NCBI RefSeq assembly: GCF_000759535.1
Contig: NZ_CP009455.1
Coordinates: 4,712,001 to 4,776,000, forward strand
Origin: Pseudomonas cremoricolorata
Lineage (GTDB): Bacteria; Pseudomonadota; Gammaproteobacteria; Pseudomonadales; Pseudomonadaceae
DNA length: 64,000 nucleotides
Direction of reading: 5' to 3'
Both the position numbers and the translations under genes were made by a program. Shown in pieces: positions 36,722 through 46,686 of this stretch (the stretch's first letter is position 1; the number at the start of each line of letters is the position of its first letter). Below the pieces are notes generated by a model. That model saw nothing but the letters and a program-made list of their open reading frames with translations. It searched no databases and was not told where the DNA came from.

Positions 36722-37650
36722 CATGCCTGTAGCACCCAGGCCGGGTCGAGATTGGCCTGCAGAAAATCCCGCAGCGCCTTGACCTTGAGGTTCATGGCGA
36801 AACGATCAGCCACACACAGGTACACCTGCATGGGCTCTGGCTGGGCGTAGGCCTGCCCCGGCGCTTGCATGGCGAACAACGGCACCAGCCGCCCCGCCGC
36901 CAGGTGTGGCCGGGCGAGAAAGTCGGCGAGCCTGGCGACGCCCCCGTCGTTGACCGCCATCTGAGTCAGGGCGTCGATGTCATCACTGATCAGTACGGTG
37001 CCGAATTCGGCATCGAAACGCCGGCCATCGCGCACGAACCCCCAGCGCAGGAACCGGCCATCGACCGGGTAGCGGAACACCAGGCAACGATGATCGCGCA
37101 GTGCTTCGGGTGACGCTGGAAAGCCTGCTTGCGCCAGATACCCCGGCGAGGCACAGCAAATGAACGGAATTCTCGCCATCGGCCGCGCCAGCAGGTGGTC
37201 CTCCAACTGCGCGTCGATGCGCAGGCTGACGTCCACCGATTCGCGCACATGATCGACCTTGCGATCATTCGTTAGAAGCTCTATGGAAATCCCCGGATAA
37301 CGCGCGGTAAATGCCGGAATCAGCGGCGCCAGCACGTGGCGGCCGAATGCTGAGGTCGAGGCAATGCACAAACGCCCCTGGGGTCGGCTGTCGGCAGTGG
37401 TCAGGGCCTGTTCGGCCAGGGTCAACTCATGTTCGACATGACGCACCCGTTGGTAATACTGCAAGCCGGCGGGAGTCGGCGCGAGACTGCGGGTGGTGCG
37501 AGCCAGCAAACGGGTGCCCAGGTGTCGCTCCAGGCGCGCCAGCGTCTGGCTGACCGCGGCCGGACTCACGCCCAGGCTGCGCGCGCCACCGGCGATACTG
37601 CCGGCCTCGACGACTTTGACAAAACTACGAATGGCGTTGAGCAAATCCAC
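36721..37650 (-). CDS. LysR-family transcriptional regulator
   Basis: A LysR-type regulator, 309 residues from a GTG at 37650 preceded by GGGG. The family N-terminus is VDLLNAIRSFVKVVEAGSIAGGARSLGVSPAAVSQTLARLERHLGTRL, with the helix-turn-helix at about residues 18-45. An ATG at 37704 would add 18 residues and is less likely because LysR proteins begin directly at this helix. The effector is unknown. It is divergent from the DUF2798 gene at 37764, the obvious candidate target. Confidence 0.85.
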   Translation of the reverse strand: MDLLNAIRSFVKVVEAGSIAGGARSLGVSPAAVSQTLARLERHLGTRLLARTTRSLAPTPAGLQYYQRVRHVEHELTLAEQALTTADSRPQGRLCIASTSAFGRHVLAPLIPAFTARYPGISIELLTNDRKVDHVRESVDVSLRIDAQLEDHLLARPMARIPFICCASPGYLAQAGFPASPEALRDHRCLVFRYPVDGRFLRWGFVRDGRRFDAEFGTVLISDDIDALTQMAVNDGGVARLADFLARPHLAAGRLVPLFAMQAPGQAYAQPEPMQVYLCVADRFAMNLKVKALRDFLQANLDPAWVLQA

Positions 37651-37763
37651 GATAACCCCGGCAGTATTCGTAAGTTTTGCTTTATAGAGAACTAGGCCTT
37701 GCACGTCTACCGGGCAGGCGAAGTGATGGCTAATCTGCCGACTCCACTGCCATTGGAGGTTTC

Positions 37764-38021
37764 ATGAACGACATGCCACAGGTCCGCAGCCGCAAATTGC
37801 GTCCGAAAGCCACGCCCTATGTTTTTGCCTTCTACATGTCTTCGATCATGGCGCTGCTGATGTGCTTCGTCATCACCGCCGCCAATGCCGGGGTCGATCA
37901 GGCCTACCTGAGCAATGTACTCAAGGCCTATCAGTTGGCGATGCCGGTGGCGTTCTTCTGTGTGCTGGGCGTGCGACCGCTGGTGGTACGCCTGGTGGCG
38001 CTGACCGTGCACCCGCACTGA
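37764..38021 (+). CDS. DUF2798 domain-containing small membrane protein
   Basis: An 85-residue protein with two membrane helices (YVFAFYMSSIMALLMCFVITAAN and MPVAFFCVLGVRPLVVRLVALTV), the typical DUF2798 layout. Shine-Dalgarno GGAGG precedes the ATG. It is divergent from the LysR gene and converges with the glutathione peroxidase gene, 19 bp between stops. Function unknown. Confidence 0.85.
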   Translation: MNDMPQVRSRKLRPKATPYVFAFYMSSIMALLMCFVITAANAGVDQAYLSNVLKAYQLAMPVAFFCVLGVRPLVVRLVALTVHPH

Positions 38022-38040
38022 GCAACCGGCAAAGGCTCGA

Positions 38041-38595
38041 TCAAGGCTTGGACGCGATGGCCTGCTCGATGGCCGCCCTGAACTTGGCGTCATCGGGCTT
38101 GGTCAGGCTGGAGAACTGTCCCACCACCTTGCCCTGGCGATCGATCACGTACTTGTAGAAATTCCACTTCGGCGCGGCGCTCTGCCGGACCAGCTCGGCG
38201 AACAACGGGATAGCATCGGCGCCGCGTACCGGCTGCGCCTTGCTCATGGTGAAGGTGACGCCGTAGTTGGCGTAGCAGACCTTGGCCGTCTCGCTGCTGT
38301 CGGCGTCTTCCTGCTTGAAGTCGTTGGAGGGCACGCCGAGCATCTGCAAGCCCTGCCCGTGGTACTGCTGGTAGGTGGCCTCCAGCCCCTGGAACTGCGG
38401 GGCGAAGCCGCAGTAGCTGGCGGTGTTGATGACCACCAGCGGCTGACCGGCGAAGCGCTCGCACAGGTCGATCTGACCCTTGCCACGCAGCTCCGGCAGG
38501 CTGCCCTGCAGCACCGCCGGGCAGTTGCCGGCCAACGCAGAACCGAAGGCGCTCAGGGTCAACAACGGTATGGCAATCCAGCGCAAAGGTTTCAC
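38041..38595 (-). CDS. Secreted glutathione peroxidase-like protein
   Basis: A thiol peroxidase of the glutathione peroxidase family, 184 residues. It has a signal peptide ([22 protein letters not shown]) and the family block [25 protein letters not shown], with Cys62 of SYCGF (a Cys in place of selenocysteine) as peroxidatic residue, and VPSNDF and [14 protein letters not shown] further on. This indicates a periplasmic role in peroxide defence. The ATG at 38595 is supported by the clean signal peptide. The gene is close to the MFS operon on the same strand. Confidence 0.9.
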   Translation of the reverse strand: MKPLRWIAIPLLTLSAFGSALAGNCPAVLQGSLPELRGKGQIDLCERFAGQPLVVINTASYCGFAPQFQGLEATYQQYHGQGLQMLGVPSNDFKQEDADSSETAKVCYANYGVTFTMSKAQPVRGADAIPLFAELVRQSAAPKWNFYKYVIDRQGKVVGQFSSLTKPDDAKFRAAIEQAIASKP

Positions 38596-38636
38596 AGGTA
38601 TGTCCCTCGATAGTCATCCAGCCAGCAGCCTAGCTG

Positions 38637-38759
38637 TTAACACTGCCCCATGCCCAGTTGCAGCAACGCCATGCCACCGCGCTGCCACCCCCACCACGCC
38701 AGCATCAGCACCAGCAAGCCGCCTGCTGCGAGCAACCACGCCACTGTCCGGCCGCTCAT
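38637..38759 (-). CDS. Small hydrophobic 40-aa ORF coupled to the MFS gene
   Basis: MSGRTVAWLLAAGG then a hydrophobic helix, ending LLQLGMGQC with TAA at 38637-38639. Its ATG overlaps the MFS stop in TGATG (38757-38761), so it would be translationally coupled. It has one predicted transmembrane segment with Trp-rich end. No recognised family. It is too short for confident gene calling, but the coupling and composition suggest it is translated. Confidence 0.45.
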   Translation of the reverse strand: MSGRTVAWLLAAGGLLVLMLAWWGWQRGGMALLQLGMGQC

Positions 38760-39958
38760 CACGATGCCGCCTGCAAGCGCGCCACCGGCCGTTCGCGCAC
38801 GGGCCAGTTCAATGCCGCGGCCATCAGGCTGAGCAAGATCGACAGCTGCCAGACCAGCTCGTAGCTGCCGGTGCGGTCATACACCATGCCGCCCAGCCAG
38901 CCGCCAAGGAAGGCGCCCAGTTGATGGAAGAGGAAGACGATACCGCCGAGCATCGACAGGTTGCGCACACCGAACAGGGTCGCCACCGTGCCGTTGGTCA
39001 GTGGCACGGTCGACAGCCATAGCAGGCCCATGGCGATGCCGAACAGGTAGGCAGTGGTGGTCGACACCGGTAGCCACAGGAACGCGACGATCACCACTGC
39101 GCGCAACAGGTACAGGGCCGTGAGCAGGCGCGGCTTGGACAGGCGCCCACCCAGCCAGCCGGCGCTGTAGGTGCCAACGATATTGAACAGCCCGACCAGC
39201 GCCAGCACCGTGGTGCCGGTGGCGGCCGGCAGATGCTGGTCGACCAGGTAGGCCGGCAGGTGCACGCCGATGAACACCACCTGGAAGCCGCAGACGAAAA
39301 AGCCCAGCGCCAGCAGCCAGAACCCCGAATGCGAGCAGGCTTCACGCAGTGCCTGGCCGAGGCTCTGCTCGACGCCGACGCTGGGTAGCGGACGGTCGCG
39401 CAGCATGCCCACCAAGGGCACGATCAACGCCACCAGCAACCCGAGTACCAGCAACGCCGCCGACCAGCCCAGGCCCTGAATCAGGCTCAAGGTGCCAGGC
39501 AGCATGGCGAACTGACCGAACGAGCCGGCCGCACTGGCAATGCCCATGGCCATGCTGCGCTGCTCGGCTGGCACTGCGCGGCCCACGACACCGAGGATCA
39601 CCGAGAACGAGGTGCCGGACAGACCCAGGCCGATCAGCAGCCCGGCACTGAGCGACAACGACAACGGCGAGTCAGCCATGGCCATCAGCAGCAGGCCGGC
39701 GCTGTACAGCACGCCCCCCATCAGTACCACCCGCGCCGCGCCCAGGCGATCGGCCAGCGCCCCGGAGAAGGGCTGGGCCAGCCCCCAGATCAGGTTCTGC
39801 AAGGCAATGGCCAAGGCGAACGTGCCACGCCCCCAGCCGAAATCAGCGCTCATTGGCGCCAGAAACAGACCGAAACCGTGCCGTATGCCCAACGACAGCG
39901 CCAGGATCAACGCCGCACCCAGCAGCACCCAGCCGCTGCTGCGCCAGAGGGAAGTCAT
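38759..39958 (-). CDS. MFS transporter
   Basis: A 399-residue, 12-helix major facilitator. Helix 1-2 has SLGIRHGFGLFLAPMSADFGWGRGTFALAIALQNLIWGL, followed by ALADRLGAARVVLMGGVLY, the MFS motif A region. The start is ATG at 39958 (MTSLWRSSG), with AAGAG upstream; the longer frame from 39991 adds 11 residues. The substrate is unknown; the family includes oxalate/formate-type and multidrug exporters. Stop overlaps the small hydrophobic ORF. Confidence 0.88.
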   Translation of the reverse strand: MTSLWRSSGWVLLGAALILALSLGIRHGFGLFLAPMSADFGWGRGTFALAIALQNLIWGLAQPFSGALADRLGAARVVLMGGVLYSAGLLLMAMADSPLSLSLSAGLLIGLGLSGTSFSVILGVVGRAVPAEQRSMAMGIASAAGSFGQFAMLPGTLSLIQGLGWSAALLVLGLLVALIVPLVGMLRDRPLPSVGVEQSLGQALREACSHSGFWLLALGFFVCGFQVVFIGVHLPAYLVDQHLPAATGTTVLALVGLFNIVGTYSAGWLGGRLSKPRLLTALYLLRAVVIVAFLWLPVSTTTAYLFGIAMGLLWLSTVPLTNGTVATLFGVRNLSMLGGIVFLFHQLGAFLGGWLGGMVYDRTGSYELVWQLSILLSLMAAALNWPVRERPVARLQAAS

Positions 39959-40033
39959 TGTTGTTATCTCTTCACCGGGGAAAGGCTGCACTGTGGCATA
40001 GCTTGACCGCCGCTAACAGAGCGCCAGCCAGGC

Positions 40034-41212
40034 TTAGGGCGCCAGACGCCGCAGGATCGGCTCGAACAGCGGCGTCGGGCCGCGGGGCAGAGGGTCGGGT
40101 TTACCCTGCTCCAGCGCCTGCCAGTAACGCCACGGCAGCTTGGCGTCGCCCAGTTCGTAATCCATACCGTCCCAGGTGTCTTCACGAAAGCTGTAGAACG
40201 CCCAGTGCACGGGCGTGTCATCCAGGACCTCAAGCACGTCGTTCAGGTACTGCCGGCAGCCCGGCAACTGGCGCATGCACCCAAACTCCCCGACTACCAG
40301 GCGGTTGAGCGGCAGACCCACGCGCTTGGCCCATTGCATGGGCTGGCGCAAGTACTCGGCCACCCGTACGGCATCCCACGACTGCAGAGCGCCGCCGAAG
40401 GGCACACGGCCGGGATAGGGGTAGGGTTTTTCACGCTTGAGGTTCGGCGCACTGGTAGCGGCATAGGGTTCGTACATGTGCACGCTGTACAGCGCGCGTG
40501 CATCGGTCAGCGCTTGTGGCCAATAGCTGAAGGCATCGGCGGCGGCGTACCAGCCGGCATCGAGCATCACCGGGGTCAGCGCATCGACTTCGCGAATGGC
40601 CTTGAGCAGCTGTTCATAGAAGGCCGGCAAATCTCGGGTGCCGCCGGCCTCGCGGGCGTACCAGGCCGCCATGTCGGCCGGCGAGGCGTGCTCGGCCAAG
40701 CCGCCGTGCTTTTCCGGAGCCGGTTCGTTGATCAGGTTGTAGGCGGCCACAGCAGGGTGGTCTTTCAGTTCACCGGCCAAGTCGCGCCAGAACGCAGCCG
40801 CCTGCTGCCAGTACTCCCGGCGTTGCCACAGGCGATCGTCGAACGTACCGTTGTTGTTCTGCGACCAGCGCATGCCCGGCAGGGATAACGGCGTAATCAC
40901 CACCTTCAACCCCGCAGCGTGGGCACGATCGAGAATGGTCTTGAGCTGAGCCACGTCCCGCGCGGGCAGCCCCTGGTAATGATCGGCATCGCCGAGCAGA
41001 AAATCCCGTCGCTCGGGTTGCCATTTGTCGTATGAGAGGCGCACCCAGGTCGCGCCGTAGCGCGCCAGGGCATCGAAGTAATCCTGCTGTGGCGGTGCGG
41101 TATTGAAACTGTTGCCGCCCTTTTGCGGGCTGTTCCAGAAGTGCATGAGGTCGGCCGCAGAAGCGGTACTGGCAGCCAGCAGCAGGACGCTGGCGAGAAG
41201 GAATCGGAGCAT
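40034..41212 (-). CDS. Secreted glycoside hydrolase, GH5 (cellulase-like) family
   Basis: Exported (β/α)8-barrel glycosidase of 392 residues. It has a signal peptide (MLRFLLASVLLLAASTASA). The catalytic acid/base Glu is in AAYNLINEPAP, the nucleophile Glu in LVVGEFGC, and a third family block is HMYEPYAAT. This is the GH5 pattern (endo-β-1,4-glucanase/mannanase-type); the true substrate is not determinable here. It is monocistronic, with 124 bp before it and the cobalamin operon upstream. The start gives a clean signal peptide. Confidence 0.88.
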   Translation of the reverse strand: MLRFLLASVLLLAASTASAADLMHFWNSPQKGGNSFNTAPPQQDYFDALARYGATWVRLSYDKWQPERRDFLLGDADHYQGLPARDVAQLKTILDRAHAAGLKVVITPLSLPGMRWSQNNNGTFDDRLWQRREYWQQAAAFWRDLAGELKDHPAVAAYNLINEPAPEKHGGLAEHASPADMAAWYAREAGGTRDLPAFYEQLLKAIREVDALTPVMLDAGWYAAADAFSYWPQALTDARALYSVHMYEPYAATSAPNLKREKPYPYPGRVPFGGALQSWDAVRVAEYLRQPMQWAKRVGLPLNRLVVGEFGCMRQLPGCRQYLNDVLEVLDDTPVHWAFYSFREDTWDGMDYELGDAKLPWRYWQALEQGKPDPLPRGPTPLFEPILRRLAP

Positions 41213-41336
41213 GGCAAGCGCCTTGGCTGGAGGGTGGGCGCTGGAGCATAGCGGCCACCGGCAGGGAATCCCTCCTCTCTAGACCTACACTAGCCGTCAG
41301 AATAATCCGTAAATGGCATAAGATTTTTCCAGACGA

Positions 41337-42074
41337 TTACAGGCACAGTGCCAGAACCACCACGCACACCAGCTCCAGCAGCTCTAGCAGCGCCCCAGCC
41401 GTGTCGCCGGTGGTGCCGCCCAGTCGCTGGCACATGGCCCTGCGCAGCAGGGCAAACGCTATCGCCAACCACACCAGCGCCCATAGCGCGGTGGTCCCAC
41501 CGAGCAGCAGCACCAGCGCGGCGCAGCCGAGCAACACCCAGCGCGCCTGCTGGCGCGGCAGATGCTCGGCCAGCACCGCCCCTAGCCCGCCCTGGCGCAC
41601 ATACGGCGTGCTCAGCAACAGCGCGAGCAGCGCCGCGCGACCAAGCACCGGCGCCAGCAACAACCAGGCCCCGGCATCGCGTTCGAGCAGCACCCACACC
41701 GCGCAGAACTTGAGCAACAGCACCAGCACCAGGGTGACCACGGCAATTGGCCCGCTGCGCGGATCTTTCATGATCTGCAGCGTGCGTTCGCGGTCGCCGA
41801 AGCCGCCCAGCCAGGCGTCGGCGCTGTCGGCCAGGCCGTCCAGATGCAACGCCCCGCTGAGCGCCACCCACAGGCTAAGCAGCAGCGCCGCCTGCAACGG
41901 CGCCGGGGCGCCGTGCAGCAGCGCACTGGCGCCCCATAGCAGCAGCCCGAACAACCCGCCGACCAGCGGATAGCACACCACCGAGCGGCCCATCTGCTGG
42001 GGTGTCGGCATGCCCGGCAGGCGTACCGGCAGGCTGCTGAGAAACTGCAGGGCGATCCACCACGGCTGCATCAA
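41337..42074 (-). CDS. cobS: Adenosylcobinamide-GDP ribazoletransferase (cobalamin-5'-phosphate synthase)
   Basis: Last step of the nucleotide-loop assembly: joins adenosylcobinamide-GDP and α-ribazole. It is an integral membrane enzyme, 245 residues with several helices and the family block GALHLDGLADSADAWLGG and MKDPRSGPIAVV. It is also named CobV. It overlaps the phosphatase gene by 4 bp (ATGA), closing the ten-gene operon. Downstream is 124 bp without a gene. Confidence 0.94.
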   Translation of the reverse strand: MMQPWWIALQFLSSLPVRLPGMPTPQQMGRSVVCYPLVGGLFGLLLWGASALLHGAPAPLQAALLLSLWVALSGALHLDGLADSADAWLGGFGDRERTLQIMKDPRSGPIAVVTLVLVLLLKFCAVWVLLERDAGAWLLLAPVLGRAALLALLLSTPYVRQGGLGAVLAEHLPRQQARWVLLGCAALVLLLGGTTALWALVWLAIAFALLRRAMCQRLGGTTGDTAGALLELLELVCVVVLALCL

Positions 42075-42670
42075 CTCGGCGTTCCCGGTTGCTTGAAGGC
42101 CTGTTGCTTGAAGGCCTGTTGGTCGAAGGCGTCCAGGTCGAGGCGCAGCAAGGCGCCATGGCCAACTTCCACTTGCAGCAACTGCTCACGCGGCAGACCA
42201 CGGGCCTGGGCCAGCAGCAGGCGCATCACTCCACCGTGGGTCACCACCAGCACGCGCTGCCCGACATGTTCCTGGCGCAGCGCAGCCAGCGCCTGGTGTA
42301 CCCGCGTGGCGAACGCCGCCACCGGCTCGCCACCCGGTGGCGTGCAACTGTAAGGGTCAGCCCAGAAACGCCCCAAGGCCTCGGCATCGGTCTGCATCAA
42401 ATGCGCAGCACTGCGCCCTTCCCACGCTCCGAAATGCAGTTCGCGCCAGGCGGGCGCCAGTTGCACCGGCAGTTGCAGACGCTCAGCCAGGGCCTCGGCA
42501 AACCGCGCGCAACGTTGCAGCGGCGAGCTGAGCAGCACGTCCCACGGCCCGCCAGCCACCACCGCCTCGTGCATCTGCTGCCAGCCGCGCTCGGTCAGGG
42601 CATCGTCGAGGCTGCCGCGCAGGCCGCCGCCCAGTTCGGTTTCACCATGGCGCAGAAGATCGAGGATCAT
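42071..42670 (-). CDS. cobC: α-Ribazole phosphatase (histidine phosphatase family)
   Basis: Removes phosphate from α-ribazole-5'-phosphate (or adenosylcobalamin-5'-phosphate) in cobalamin loop assembly. The 199-residue protein starts [14 protein letters not shown] with the RHG motif (His8) and has [12 protein letters not shown] as the second phosphatase His. The C-terminal tail [16 protein letters not shown] is an unusual repeat from a 15-bp tandem duplication. It overlaps cobT and cobS by 4 bp each. Confidence 0.9.
   Translation of the reverse strand: MILDLLRHGETELGGGLRGSLDDALTERGWQQMHEAVVAGGPWDVLLSSPLQRCARFAEALAERLQLPVQLAPAWRELHFGAWEGRSAAHLMQTDAEALGRFWADPYSCTPPGGEPVAAFATRVHQALAALRQEHVGQRVLVVTHGGVMRLLLAQARGLPREQLLQVEVGHGALLRLDLDAFDQQAFKQQAFKQPGTPS
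42091..42120 (-). repeat. 15-bp tandem repeat in the cobC 3' end
   Basis: GCTTGAAGGCCTGTT is present twice in a row, followed by a degenerate third unit (GGTCGAAGGCGTC). It encodes the QAFKQ repeat in the CobC C-terminus, outside the catalytic core, and keeps frame because the unit is 15 bp. Confidence 0.85.
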
Positions 42671-43722
42671 ACCGGACGATCCGCCACGGCGGCTTCGGCG
42701 AAGGTCGCCATCTGCCCATGCAGGGCACAGGCCAGACGCAGCAACGGCACCGCCAGCGCCGCGCCGCTGCCCTCACCCAGACGCAGGCCCAGCGCCAGCA
42801 GCGGCTCGGCCTCCAGCGCCGCCAACACCCGCTGATGTCCCGGCTCGGCGCCCTGGTGGGCATACAGCAGCCAGGCCCGGCACTCGGGATTCAGACGCAC
42901 CGCAAGCAACGCGGCAACGCTGCAGATAAAGCCATCGACCAGCACCGCGATACCGGCCTGGGCGCAGGCCAGATAGGCACCGGTCAGCGCGGCGATCTCG
43001 AAACCACCAACACAGGCCAGCGCACGCAGCGGCTCTTGGGCACTCAACCCATGCAGCGCCAGCGCCCGCTCGATCACCCGCGCCTTGTGCGCCACGCCAG
43101 CATCGTCGAGGCCGGTGCCAGGGCCGCTCAGCTCAGTCGCAGGGCAGCCCAGCAACGCGCAGGCCAGCGCTGCCGCGGCGGTGGTGTTGCCGATACCCAT
43201 CTCGCCGCCGATGAACAACTGCGCGCCGTCCGCCTGAGCGCGCAGCGCACTGTGCTTTCCGGCTTCGAGCGCGGCATGCAACTGCGCCTCGCTCAGTGCC
43301 GGGCCGCGAAGGAAATTGGCGGTGCCAGCGCCGAGCCGAAGATGGCGTACACCGGGCAATTCCAGGCTTGCATCGACGGTGCCCAGGTCGACCACCTCAA
43401 GGGTGGCCTGCAACTGCCGGGCAAGCACGCTGATGGCCGCCCCGCCATTGACGAAGTTGCGCAGCATCTGCCCGGTGACCGCCTGCGGATAGGCTGAGAT
43501 GCCCTCCTCCACCACACCGTGGTCGCCGGCGAACAGGGCGATGGCCACGCGCTCCAGGCTCGGCCGCTCGCAGCCTTGCAGACCGGCCAGGCGTACCGCC
43601 AGTTGTTCCAGCTGGCCCAGCGAGCCGGTGGGTTTGGTCAGTTGCTGCTGACGGGCCAGGGCCTGCTCGGTGGCAGCCGGGTCGGGGGCTTGGCAGGCAT
43701 CGAGCCACCAATGGCGATTCAT
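42667..43722 (-). CDS. cobT: Nicotinate-nucleotide–dimethylbenzimidazole phosphoribosyltransferase
   Basis: Makes α-ribazole-5'-phosphate from dimethylbenzimidazole and nicotinate mononucleotide. The 351-residue protein ([14 protein letters not shown]…) has [37 protein letters not shown] and [14 protein letters not shown], all family signatures, and a putative general base Glu in the C-terminal GEGSGAALA. Start ATG at 43722 overlaps cobU by 4 bp. It pairs functionally with bluB in the same operon. Confidence 0.95.
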   Translation of the reverse strand: MNRHWWLDACQAPDPAATEQALARQQQLTKPTGSLGQLEQLAVRLAGLQGCERPSLERVAIALFAGDHGVVEEGISAYPQAVTGQMLRNFVNGGAAISVLARQLQATLEVVDLGTVDASLELPGVRHLRLGAGTANFLRGPALSEAQLHAALEAGKHSALRAQADGAQLFIGGEMGIGNTTAAAALACALLGCPATELSGPGTGLDDAGVAHKARVIERALALHGLSAQEPLRALACVGGFEIAALTGAYLACAQAGIAVLVDGFICSVAALLAVRLNPECRAWLLYAHQGAEPGHQRVLAALEAEPLLALGLRLGEGSGAALAVPLLRLACALHGQMATFAEAAVADRPV

Positions 43723-44240
43723 AGGGCAGGTCCTTTCAGGGTCAGGGGCAGACCGGCGACGCTGAGCACCACGCGCGTGCAGCGTTCGGCGATGGCCTGG
43801 TGCAGCCAGCCAGCGAGGTCGACATAACGGCGGGTCAGCTCGCCCATGGGCACTACCCCCAGGCCGGTTTCGTTGCTCACCAGAATCACTGTGCCCGGCA
43901 GTTCGGCCAGGCAGTCGAGCAGCGCATCGCGCTCGGCGGCAAGGCGGGTGTCGTCTTCGAGCATCAGCAGGTTGGTCAGCCACAAGGTCAGGCAGTCGAC
44001 CAGCAGGCAGCGCTCGGCGCTGGCCTCGGCGCGCAGCACGCGGGCCAGGGCCACCGGTTCTTCGATCAGCGCCCAGTGACTGGGGCGCCGCTCACGGTGC
44101 AGTTGCACGCGCTGGTTCATCTCGCCATCCAGCGGCTGGCTGGTGGCGATGTAGGTCACGGCCAGGCCGCTGGCGACGGCCAGTTGCTCGGCCAGGCGGC
44201 TCTTGCCCGAGCGGGCACCGCCAAGGATCAGGCTATGCAT
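43719..44240 (-). CDS. cobU: Adenosylcobinamide kinase / adenosylcobinamide-phosphate guanylyltransferase
   Basis: Bifunctional enzyme that phosphorylates and guanylylates adenosylcobinamide; also called CobP. The 173-residue protein starts [18 protein letters not shown], with P-loop GGARSGKS at residues 7-14, and has the guanylylation His in [36 protein letters not shown] is a family signature. The start at 44240 is chosen over 44258. It overlaps cobT by 4 bp. Confidence 0.94.
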   Translation of the reverse strand: MHSLILGGARSGKSRLAEQLAVASGLAVTYIATSQPLDGEMNQRVQLHRERRPSHWALIEEPVALARVLRAEASAERCLLVDCLTLWLTNLLMLEDDTRLAAERDALLDCLAELPGTVILVSNETGLGVVPMGELTRRYVDLAGWLHQAIAERCTRVVLSVAGLPLTLKGPAL

Positions 44241-44242
44241 GC

Positions 44243-45697
44243 TCAGGCGACTCCGCAAAGCGCGCGCAAGTGCGCGGTGTCCAGATGGCGTTCAACAAGG
44301 TCGGCGAGCCGCTCGATGTCACGTTCGCGCAGCGCCTCGTAATCGATGCGCTGCACCTCGGTCAAACCCGCCCAGCGCAGCAGCGCGGCGCACGAGTCGC
44401 TGCCCTCGAACAGGCCATGCAGGTAGGTGGCGAGCACTTGGCCATCGGCGCTGATGGCGCCGTCGTCGCGGCCATCGGCCAGGTGCACCGCTGGCTGGCC
44501 CAACGCCGCGCCCTGGGTGACCCCGGCATGAATTTCATAGCCGCTCACTGCGGCCTGTTCCAGGCCCAGCGTGCCGTGGACATTGCGCAGTTGCTTGTCG
44601 GCCTGCAGCACCGTGCTGTAGTCGAGCAGGCCCAGCCCGGCGCTGCTGCCGGCCGGCCCTTCCAGACCCAGCGGGTCGTGCACTTGGGTGCCAAGCATCT
44701 GCAAACCGCCGCAGATGCCGATCAGCTTGCCGCCGTAACGCAGGTGACGGTCGATGGCCTGCGCCCAGCCCCGCTCGCGCAACTGCGCAAGGTCGGCGCG
44801 CACGCTTTTCGAGCCGGGCAGGATGATCAGGTCAGCCGGGGGAATCGCCTGGCCAGGGCCGATGAACTGCAAGTCCACTTGCGGGTGCAGGCGCAGCGGG
44901 TCGAAATCGGTGTGGTTACTGATGCGCGGCAGCACCGGCACGATGATCTTGAGCACCTGTTCGAGCTTGGCACCCTGGCGGCGGTCGAGGCCGTCTTCGG
45001 CTTCCAGGTGCAGGTCGCTGACGAACGGCAGCACGCCCAGCACCGGTTTGCCGGTGCGCTGCTCGAGCCAGTCGAGCCCAGGCTGAAGCAAGGCGATATC
45101 ACCGCGAAAACGGTTGATGACAAAACCCTTGACCCGCGCCTGCTCGCTGGGCGAGAGCAGTTCCAACGTGCCGACCAGATGGGCGAATACCCCGCCGCGG
45201 TTGATGTCGGCCACCAGAATCACCGGGCAGTCGACCGCCTCGGCAAAACCCATATTGGCGATGTCGCCGGCCCGCAGGTTGATCTCGGCAGGTGAGCCTG
45301 CGCCTTCGACCATCACCACCGGGTAGCCCGCGCTCAGGCGCTGGTGCGAGGCCAGTACCGCCTGCATGGCGATAACCTTGTAGTCGTGGTAGGCCACCGC
45401 GTTCATGCTGGTGACCGCGCGGCCATGGATGATCACCTGCGCGCCGGTGTCGCTGTTGGGCTTGAGCAGCACCGGGTTCATGTCGGTGTGCGGCGCCAGC
45501 CGACAGGCTTGCGCCTGCACCGCCTGGGCCCGGCCGATTTCGCCACCGTCGGCGGTGACCGCGCTGTTGAGCGCCATGTTCTGCGGCTTGAACGGCACCA
45601 CCGCCACGCCCTGGCGCAGCAGCCAGCGGCACAGCGCAGTAACCAGGGTGCTCTTGCCGGCATCGGAGGTGGTGCCTTGCACCATCAGCGTGGTCAT
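44243..45697 (-). CDS. cobQ: Cobyric acid synthase
   Basis: Amidates four side chains of adenosylcobyrinate a,c-diamide using glutamine and ATP. The 484-residue protein has an N-terminal dethiobiotin-synthetase-like P-loop ([14 protein letters not shown], residues 5-18) and a C-terminal class I glutamine amidotransferase domain with the nucleophile Cys in [11 protein letters not shown]. Start ATG at 45697 overlaps the threonine-phosphate decarboxylase gene by 4 bp. Two bp separate it from cobU. Confidence 0.96.
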   Translation of the reverse strand: MTTLMVQGTTSDAGKSTLVTALCRWLLRQGVAVVPFKPQNMALNSAVTADGGEIGRAQAVQAQACRLAPHTDMNPVLLKPNSDTGAQVIIHGRAVTSMNAVAYHDYKVIAMQAVLASHQRLSAGYPVVMVEGAGSPAEINLRAGDIANMGFAEAVDCPVILVADINRGGVFAHLVGTLELLSPSEQARVKGFVINRFRGDIALLQPGLDWLEQRTGKPVLGVLPFVSDLHLEAEDGLDRRQGAKLEQVLKIIVPVLPRISNHTDFDPLRLHPQVDLQFIGPGQAIPPADLIILPGSKSVRADLAQLRERGWAQAIDRHLRYGGKLIGICGGLQMLGTQVHDPLGLEGPAGSSAGLGLLDYSTVLQADKQLRNVHGTLGLEQAAVSGYEIHAGVTQGAALGQPAVHLADGRDDGAISADGQVLATYLHGLFEGSDSCAALLRWAGLTEVQRIDYEALRERDIERLADLVERHLDTAHLRALCGVA

Positions 45698-46686
45698 GCA
45701 AAGTCCTTGTGATAGGCGGCCAGAGCCTCGGCCAGGCGCTGTTCATCGGCAGCGCTGGGCGGCAGGCCGAAGCGCAGCGCAGCGGGCTGCTGGAACAGGC
45801 GCACGAGAATGCCGCGGCGGGCGAGAAAGTCATGCAGGTGCGCAGCCTCGGGCATGCGCAGGTACTGGAACAGGTCGCAGCCACCGCTCGGCGCCAGGCC
45901 CGCATCACCCAGCAGCGTCGCCAACCGCGCACTGGCAGCCGCGCAGCGGGTAGTCTGAGCGGCCTGGGCGGCGCGGTCGTTCAGGCAGGCCTGGCCGAGC
46001 ACCCGGGTCGGCCCGGCGACGGTCCACGGCCCCAGGTAGTCGGCCAGACGCTGCAGCAGCGCAGCCTCGGCGAGAACGAAGCCCAAGCGCACCCCGGCCA
46101 GGCCGAAGAACTTGCCGAACGAGCGCAACACGATCAGCCCCGCACGCGCGGTGCAGTCCGCCAGGCTGTGCAGCGGCTGGTTGTCGATGAACGCTTCATC
46201 GACCACCAGCCAGCCCCCGCGAGCCGCCAGCCGCGCGTGCCAATCGAGCAGGCGCTGACGGGTCAGCACACGCCCGGTGGGGTTGTTGGGGTTGACCAGC
46301 ACCAGCACATCGAGGGTATCCAGCGCCGCCTCGACCTGGCTGTCGTCCAGCTCCAGCAGGCTGTGCCCGGCACGTCGCCAGGCATGTGGATGCTCGGCAT
46401 AGCACGGGCTGAGCACGCCGACCCGGCTGCGTCCGCGCAGCAGCGGCAAGGCCTGGATCGCCGCCTGCGAGCCGGCCACCGGCAGCAGCTGGGCAGCGTC
46501 GTAATAGCGGCGTGCGGCCTGTTCGAGGCCGTCCTCGTTCTCGGGTAGGCGTGCCCAGGCATCGGCGGGAATTGCAGGTATGGCAAAGGCCCAGGGGGCG
46601 ATGCCGCTCGACAGATCCAGCCATTCGCGACGCTCGATGCCGTAATACTGGCTGGCGCGCAGCAGCCGTCCACCGTGTTCAAGCAT
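45694..46686 (-). CDS. cobD: Threonine-phosphate decarboxylase (CobD/CobC type)
   Basis: Pyridoxal-phosphate enzyme that makes (R)-1-amino-2-propanol phosphate for the cobalamin loop. The 330-residue protein has the histidinol-phosphate aminotransferase-like fold: [31 protein letters not shown], and the PLP-lysine in [18 protein letters not shown]. It starts [19 protein letters not shown]. It is called CobC in Pseudomonas denitrificans nomenclature, so naming conflicts with the phosphatase CobC. It overlaps cbiB by 8 bp. Confidence 0.93.
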   Translation of the reverse strand: MLEHGGRLLRASQYYGIERREWLDLSSGIAPWAFAIPAIPADAWARLPENEDGLEQAARRYYDAAQLLPVAGSQAAIQALPLLRGRSRVGVLSPCYAEHPHAWRRAGHSLLELDDSQVEAALDTLDVLVLVNPNNPTGRVLTRQRLLDWHARLAARGGWLVVDEAFIDNQPLHSLADCTARAGLIVLRSFGKFFGLAGVRLGFVLAEAALLQRLADYLGPWTVAGPTRVLGQACLNDRAAQAAQTTRCAAASARLATLLGDAGLAPSGGCDLFQYLRMPEAAHLHDFLARRGILVRLFQQPAALRFGLPPSAADEQRLAEALAAYHKDFA

